DNA from: Cryobacterium sp. MP_M3 | GTDB taxonomy: Bacteria > Actinomycetota > Actinomycetes > Actinomycetales > Microbacteriaceae | Assembly (NCBI RefSeq): GCF_015752155.1 | Contig: NZ_JADOVI010000004.1 | Location: 241,518 to 305,517, forward strand | DNA length: 64,000 bases | Reading direction: 5' to 3' | Shown here: piece after piece, positions 59,550 through 64,000 of the stretch | Position numbering within the stretch: the first letter of the stretch is position 1 | Layout of the letters: each line of letters starts with the position of its first letter | Program-made: the position numbers and the translations under genes | Notes under the pieces: model-generated | Told to the model about the DNA's origin: nothing | The model's input: the letters and a program-made list of their open reading frames with translations, nothing else | The model's database searches: none

Positions 59550-59586
59550 AGAATCACGAGCCGGTGAAACCAAACGCCCTCGGCCG

Positions 59587-60996
59587 TCAGCGGTTGGCGT
59601 ACGACTGCAGGGACTCTTGCTGGGCGACCCAGCCGAGGTAGCTGCCGTCAAGCTCCACCACGTCATAGCCCTCGTGGCGCAGCGCGCTGGCCACGACCGA
59701 ACTGCGAACGCCGCTCTGGCAGTAGGTCACGATGGTGCCCTCGGCCGGGAGCTGGTCCAGGTTCCAGAGCACGCGACCGCCGTGCAGTTGCGGGGAGCCG
59801 GGGATGTGACCGGCGGTGTGCTCGCTCTTCGCGCGCACGTCGAGCACAAGTGCCGCCTCGAAGCCGTCGAGCTCCGCGGGCTGGACCAGCCGCGGTGTGC
59901 TCATCGGCAGGCCGTCGAGCCCGGTGACGTAGCCGCTCACCGTGTCGATGCCGACGCGCACCAGGTGGTCCCAGAACTCCTGGGCCTGCTCCTGGTCGGC
60001 GGCCAGCAGCACGAGCGGGCGCACGTCCCGCTCGGGGTCGACGGCCCACGCGGCGTAGGTGGCCACGCTCTTGCCGGCCGGGATGTTCAGGGAGCCGGCC
60101 ACGGTGCCGTCGTGCACCTCGGTGTTGTGGCGGGTGTCGACGAAGGTCACCGTGTTCTCGGCGAGACCCTGGGCGATCGACGCGGCGGGCAGCTCCTGCA
60201 GCGGGGCACGCTCCCCCATGATCGCCGGCCCCTGCCGGTTCTGACGCTTCATCCGACCGAAGTAGGCGGGCGCGTCGGGCTGGCCGTCGAGCAGCTCGTT
60301 GATGAACCCCTCTTCGTCGTTGGCGACCAGGTACGGGCCCCACCAAGAGTAGAGGCGCTCGTAGCCGACCGTGGTAGATGGCACCGCGCCGAGGGCCTTG
60401 CCGCAGGCGCTGCCGGCGCCGTGGCCCGGGTGCACCTGCACGTAATCGGGGAGGGTGAGGAACTTGTCCCGCAGGCTGGCGAACATCTGCTTCGCCCCGG
60501 CGAACCGGGTGTCGACGCCGCCGGCCGCCTCGTCGAGCAGGTCGGGCCGACCGAGGTCGCCGGAGAAGACGAAGTCGCCGGAGAGCAGGTAGCCGGGCTG
60601 GTCGCTGAACGCGCCGTCGGTGACCAGGAAGGACAGGTGCTCGGGGGTGTGACCGGGGGTGTGCACGGCCTGCACGGTGATGTTGCCGATGGTGATTGCG
60701 TCACCGTCGTGCAGACGTTCGCCCTCGAACCGGTACTGCCAGTCGACTCCACCCTCACCGGACACGTAGATGGTCGCACCGGTGGCGGCGGCCAGTTCGC
60801 GGGTGCCGGAGAGATAGTCGGCGTGGATGTGAGTCTCGGTGACGGCGACGATTTTCATCCCGTTCGCGGCGGCAACGGCCTGGTAGACGGCAATGTCGCG
60901 GCGAGGATCGACGACGACCGCTTCGCCCTTCCGCTGGCAGCCGATCAGATAGCTGGCCTGGGCGAGGTCTTCGTCATAGATGCGTTCGATAAGCAT
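59587..60996 (-). CDS. MBL-fold persulfide dioxygenase-like protein with two rhodanese domains
   Basis: The 469-residue protein has a metallo-beta-lactamase domain with the metal motif THIHADYLSG (His 56, His 58, Asp 60), HTPGHTPEHLSFL and VHPGHGAGSACG. Two rhodanese domains follow. The first (VDTRHNTEVHDGTVAGSLNI) lacks an active cysteine; the second has the loop TYCQSGVRSS. This matches fused persulfide dioxygenase-rhodanese enzymes that oxidise and move sulfane sulfur. A CstR-like operator is in its promoter. The ATG 60996 is the family start. Confidence 0.88.
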   Translation of the reverse strand: MLIERIYDEDLAQASYLIGCQRKGEAVVVDPRRDIAVYQAVAAANGMKIVAVTETHIHADYLSGTRELAAATGATIYVSGEGGVDWQYRFEGERLHDGDAITIGNITVQAVHTPGHTPEHLSFLVTDGAFSDQPGYLLSGDFVFSGDLGRPDLLDEAAGGVDTRFAGAKQMFASLRDKFLTLPDYVQVHPGHGAGSACGKALGAVPSTTVGYERLYSWWGPYLVANDEEGFINELLDGQPDAPAYFGRMKRQNRQGPAIMGERAPLQELPAASIAQGLAENTVTFVDTRHNTEVHDGTVAGSLNIPAGKSVATYAAWAVDPERDVRPLVLLAADQEQAQEFWDHLVRVGIDTVSGYVTGLDGLPMSTPRLVQPAELDGFEAALVLDVRAKSEHTAGHIPGSPQLHGGRVLWNLDQLPAEGTIVTYCQSGVRSSVVASALRHEGYDVVELDGSYLGWVAQQESLQSYANR

Positions 60997-61067
60997 GGGG
61001 TCTCCTTCAGGACGGTGTGGCAGGGACTCCCCTTCCGGGTCGCTCCTGGCGTCTATCGTCCAATGTA

Positions 61068-61083
61068 ATACCCCCAGGGGTAT
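61068..61083. promoter_or_regulatory. CsoR/CstR-like operator
   Basis: ATACCCCCAGGGGTAT has perfect 7-bp arms around CA, close to known CstR operators (ATACCCC-N2-GGGGTAT type). It is 72 bp upstream of the persulfide enzyme gene. No csoR/cstR gene is in the window. Confidence 0.75.
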
Positions 61084-61197
61084 ATTGTAAAGCGCATGGA
61101 ACTCCCGAGATCCCGGCACGCCGAACGATTCCTCCCCGACCTCTCGGCAACTCCTCGACTGACCGGAGCAGTGCCGGCACTGGGCCAGCTCCGCAGA

Positions 61198-62241
61198 TCA
61201 CCCCGCGAATTCCTCCGCCGAAACGTCGATCAGCACCTTCCCGACAACCCCGCTCTCGACCAGCGCATGCGCATCCGCCGTATGCGCGAGGTCGGTGCGG
61301 TGCAGCGGCAGCCCCGCCTCCTCCCCCACAGTCAGCGCGCCATCGACCAGGGCCGCGTTGATGTCCTCGGCCGCCGCCCGGATCACGTCGGCGCCGACCG
61401 TGTAGAGGAGCACGAACTGGTAGCGCACGTTGAGGCTGAAGTGCTGGCGCACGTCGAGGGTCACCTGGTCGCCGCCGTTGTTGGCGTAGACCGCGATCGA
61501 CCCGCGGTTGCGGATGACGGCCAGGTCGAGCGGCGCGTTCTGGGCCGGCGCAACCTCCACGATCAGGTCGACGCCCTCCGGTGCGATTACCCGGATCTGT
61601 TCGACGACGTCCGGGTCGGTGTAGGTGAGCACGTGCTGCGCGCCGGCTGCCGTGGCGAGCGCCGCTTTCGCCGGTCCACTAACGGTCGTGACGACGGATG
61701 CTCCCGCCCACCGGGCCAGTTGGATCGCCGCGTGACCGACCGCACCTGCTCCACCGGCCACGAGCACCACCTTCCCCGCCAGCGCGCCCGGGTGCAGCCG
61801 CCGCGGTCCGTCATCGGCCACCGTCAGCGCACGGTACGCCGTGATCGCCGGCACCCCGAGGCTCGCGCCCTGGTCGAAGCTCGCGCTCGCCGGCAGCGGG
61901 AACACGCGCTCCGCCGGGAGCACAGCATGCTCCTGGGCCGTGCCGCTGTTCGCCCGCTGGTACGCGGCGAGCGCCAGCCACACCCGGTCGCCCACGCTGA
62001 CGTGCGTCACGCCGGCGCCGACCGCCTCCACAATCCCGGCACCGTCCTGGCCGGGCACGACGTCGTCGAACGCCAACGCCTGGCCCGGGGCCGAGCCGCG
62101 GCGCGACTTCCAGTCGGTGGGGTTCACCCCGCTGACCACGATCCGCACCCGCACCTCGCCGGCTCCGGGTTCGGTCGCCGGCCGATCGACGAGCTGGAGC
62201 ACGGACGGGTCACCGGTCTGGCTGTACACAATGGACTTCAT
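61198..62241 (-). CDS. Zinc-independent NADPH:quinone reductase (MDR family)
   Basis: The 347-residue protein has the GroES part (VSGVNPTDWKSRRGSAPG, VPGQDGAGIVEAVGAGV) and the Rossmann motif VLVAGGAGAVGHAAIQLARW, with no zinc-binding cysteines. It probably reduces quinones or enones. A fragment of a paralogue is at 57162. It is divergent from the accessory tail of the window. Confidence 0.87.
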   Translation of the reverse strand: MKSIVYSQTGDPSVLQLVDRPATEPGAGEVRVRIVVSGVNPTDWKSRRGSAPGQALAFDDVVPGQDGAGIVEAVGAGVTHVSVGDRVWLALAAYQRANSGTAQEHAVLPAERVFPLPASASFDQGASLGVPAITAYRALTVADDGPRRLHPGALAGKVVLVAGGAGAVGHAAIQLARWAGASVVTTVSGPAKAALATAAGAQHVLTYTDPDVVEQIRVIAPEGVDLIVEVAPAQNAPLDLAVIRNRGSIAVYANNGGDQVTLDVRQHFSLNVRYQFVLLYTVGADVIRAAAEDINAALVDGALTVGEEAGLPLHRTDLAHTADAHALVESGVVGKVLIDVSAEEFAG

Positions 62242-62624
62242 GTCAGAGGTAACGCTGGTGGGGGTGGAATGGTTCCCTGCTCGCTGTTCGAAGCCCAGGT
62301 ACTGCTCTCATCATGCGATCGCCGCGCACCAGGTCAAGGATGCCAGCTGGCAGCGAGTCTAAGCGACGAACGACAACCACGTGCGGCTGGAACGGCATTC
62401 TCCTGATCACTCGAAAAGGCAACGAAGCCATAGGGCGCGAGGAAACTGATACCCAAAAGATCCCCAGCGTTTGGCATGATCGGCCCGAGCGGTCAGTTCC
62501 ACTGGCACGTCTGCTACCGATCGATAAGGAACAATGGGATCGACAGCTTTCGCCATTGATCCCGGCCAGAACCGAGGCCGTTCCCTCTTGCCGGTGAATA
62601 CGCCAGCCCCAAGGAGCCACCCGA
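62242..62624. other. Accessory stretch, possible gene remnant
   Basis: A plus-strand frame ending at 62597 encodes CGWNGILLITRKGNEAIGRE, then RPERSVPLARLLPIDKEQWD, which looks more protein-like than shadow sequence, but it has no good start. It may be the tail of a lost gene. I make no function call. Confidence 0.35.
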
Positions 62625-62942
62625 GTGTCCGTTGAACCCTCCCTCTTCGATCTCGGGAACCAGCCTGGACACGCCGCAACTTCACTTGCGATGATTACAC
62701 CAGATCAGCGAAGGCTTATTCGGGAGGCTTTCGGGCGCCTCGGAATTTCCGATGCGCGTGAGCAATTCGAGGTCGTCTACGAGCTGACGTCACAGCGAGT
62801 GAGTTCGCCGACCGAGTTGCAGGCCCGGCACGCGCAGGCGCTCATTTCGGGACTCGTCGATCGGATACGTGCGCTCGGCATCGTCCGCTCAGGCAACGCA
62901 TGGGACGACCGAGAGCAAGAGACGTGGATCGACAGGCTCTGA
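62625..62942 (+). CDS. Hypothetical protein
   Basis: From a GTG with AAGGAG upstream, the 105-residue product has a helical middle (DQRRLIREAFGRLGISDARE) and ALISGLVDRIRALG. It shows no recognisable motif. It overlaps the next gene by 43 nt and shares its accessory setting. Confidence 0.55.
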   Translation: MSVEPSLFDLGNQPGHAATSLAMITPDQRRLIREAFGRLGISDAREQFEVVYELTSQRVSSPTELQARHAQALISGLVDRIRALGIVRSGNAWDDREQETWIDRL

Positions 62943-63454
62943 AAGCTGTGAGAAACGCTCCCCCCTCACGCGAGGAAGGCCACCTCCTCGTCATCCTCTC
63001 AAACCCTCCAACGTCAAGCGGGACACGGACGCGCCAACGAGTAGGTCAGGCGAAAGACACGCTTGGCTACGCGTCCGTGGCAACTGCAAATGTCTTCGCC
63101 ATCCCCACGCATCGTACAGGCGGCATCGCTGAGGCCGGCGCCGAACCCGACGGTTGGCTCGATGCGCGCTCGGCTCTCACCGAAGCCCTTGCGGCCGCTG
63201 ATGCCGTGATCCTCGCCTACGGCTGCCAGGAGCCGTCGGGACGTGCGCGACAGCATTTCCGAAACCAACTGGCCTGGCTGCAAACTGAGATCGATGCATG
63301 CGGGGTCACCACTTGGATGGTTGACGGGCGCCCGCGCCACCCTTCTCGGTGGCACCGACACACCTATGCAAAGTATCCCGGCCTCCCCTTCTCGGAGGCG
63401 CTCCCGATGGCGCTGAAGGAAACGAACGCGAGTCATGATCTTCTGCGCGATTGA
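62900..63454 (+). CDS. DUF1643 domain protein
   Basis: The 184-residue product matches DUF1643: HLLVILSNPPTSSGTRTRQR, VATANVFAIPTHRTGG, ADAVILAYGC and a C-terminal PRHPSRWHRHTYAKYPGLPF. The role of DUF1643 is unknown; it is common in phage and accessory regions. The overlap with the previous gene suggests co-expression. Confidence 0.75.
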   Translation: MGRPRARDVDRQALKAVRNAPPSREEGHLLVILSNPPTSSGTRTRQRVGQAKDTLGYASVATANVFAIPTHRTGGIAEAGAEPDGWLDARSALTEALAAADAVILAYGCQEPSGRARQHFRNQLAWLQTEIDACGVTTWMVDGRPRHPSRWHRHTYAKYPGLPFSEALPMALKETNASHDLLRD

Positions 63455-63587
63455 CCGTGGCTTACATCCGCGCTCATCGGGGAGAACTGCAAGCACGTCC
63501 CGCCCGCATCAGGCGACAATCGGTTGACTTCCGGCAACCAAGCCACGAAAGCGCCCGGTCGAAAGCCCCGCTTCCTTCTGACGCAGG

Positions 63588-63902
63588 TCATTGCCGCTGC
63601 AGAAGGGAAGGGGACCTCAGGGCAGCAAGTGCTGCATTTAGCTGTTCCCGGATGATCTCCACAACAGCCTCCGCCTCCTCATGCTCCCAGAACTCGAGCA
63701 CCCTCCATCCTTTGTCGGCCAGGGCTGATCTGGTCTCGGCATCGCGCGCCCGATTCCGGAGAATCTTCTCGTCCCAGTAGTTACGATTCGCTACGGGTCG
63801 CTGATAGTGCGCCGGGCACCCGTGCCAAAAACATCCGTCGATGAAGATTGCCACCTTCGCCCGAGTGAAGACGATGTCCGTTGTTCGGCGCATTTCTGGC
63901 AA
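63588..63902 (-). pseudogene. vsr: Truncated very-short-patch repair endonuclease (Vsr)
   Basis: The frame encodes TDIVFTRAKVAIFIDGCFWH, then GCPAHYQRPVANRNYWDEKI and WRVLEFWEHE, the central and C-terminal core of Vsr with the catalytic Asp in TDIVF and His in CFWH. The usual first 40-50 residues are missing, and the only starts are a TTG at 63902 or ATG at 63893. No DNA cytosine methyltransferase is in the window. I treat it as 5'-truncated. Confidence 0.7.
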
Positions 63903-63969
63903 GGGTGTCGCGCGTCGCGTTATTTGACGATGGCGGCGTCATCGTCGGTGACGATGCCTGGGTCTGAAA

Positions 63970-63999
63970 AAGCCCCGCCGGGGGATTCCGGCGGGGCTT
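63970..63999. terminator. Strong hairpin terminator
   Basis: AAGCCCCGCCGG and CCGGCGGGGCTT form a perfect 12-bp stem with loop GGGATT, with A-runs before and T after, so it could end transcripts in either direction. The gene it serves probably lies beyond the window. Confidence 0.85.
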
Positions 64000-64000
64000 T

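Noticed and set aside
1..64000. tRNA, rRNA, prophage structural genes, insertion sequence transposases or integrases
   Set aside because: I saw no cloverleaf-type GGTTCGAATCC context, rRNA sequence, capsid/tail cluster, DDE transposase or recombinase in the window.

Overview
The window is high-GC DNA with dense, tightly packed genes, GTG starts, few T-rich terminators and very frequent CGGATGCC/GGCATCCG octamers. Together with the protein types, this suggests an actinobacterium of the Microbacteriaceae (Cryobacterium/Leifsonia-like). The family assignment is inference; no rRNA or other marker gene is present, and I saw no tRNA.

Layout. 0-10 kb: 5' end of an NAD-glutamate dehydrogenase, two oxidoreductases, a histidine phosphatase, hydrolases and a NatAB-like ABC pair. 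10-20 kb: a complete galacturonate/glucuronate catabolic cluster (mutarotase+UxaB, UxaC, GPH transporter, UxaA, KdgK, Eda) with a divergent IclR regulator and three matching operator-like sites. 19.7-23.3 kb: an endonuclease-fold gene inside a cluster of exact-length 57-bp palindromes, RraA and a WS/DGAT-like acyltransferase. 23.4-30.2 kb: a lipid kinase, a membrane protein divergent from a heliorhodopsin, a second NatAB-like pair that shares a 162-bp near-identical tract with the first, and a DHA2 transporter. 30.6-42 kb: a HEPN/MNT toxin-antitoxin pair, CGNR and EamA genes, and a complete type I Wadjet anti-plasmid operon (jetABCD). 42-45 kb: two hydrolases, a HigA with an orphaned higB remnant joined to a yccF remnant, and RelBE.

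45-57 kb is a nucleoside/pentose-phosphate region. It holds a transketolase remnant plus deoC; GntR, purine nucleoside phosphorylase, MFS and deoC; Phd/RelE; an ascorbate-type PTS (IIA, IIB, IIC); a ROK regulator; and transketolase plus deoC. The three deoC copies and several decayed fragments show segmental duplication. The PTS and transketolase promoters share a 16-bp operator flanking the ROK gene, so they probably form one regulon. 57-64 kb: a quinone reductase fragment, a NERD-helicase, a metallo-beta-lactamase/rhodanese persulfide enzyme under a CstR-like operator, the intact quinone reductase, and an accessory tail (DUF1643, truncated Vsr nuclease).

The least explained signals are two intergenic palindrome families of fixed length (six copies of 57 bp, three copies of 94 bp), a 46-bp promoter block shared by two unlinked genes, and the ROK-PTS-transketolase-DeoC locus.
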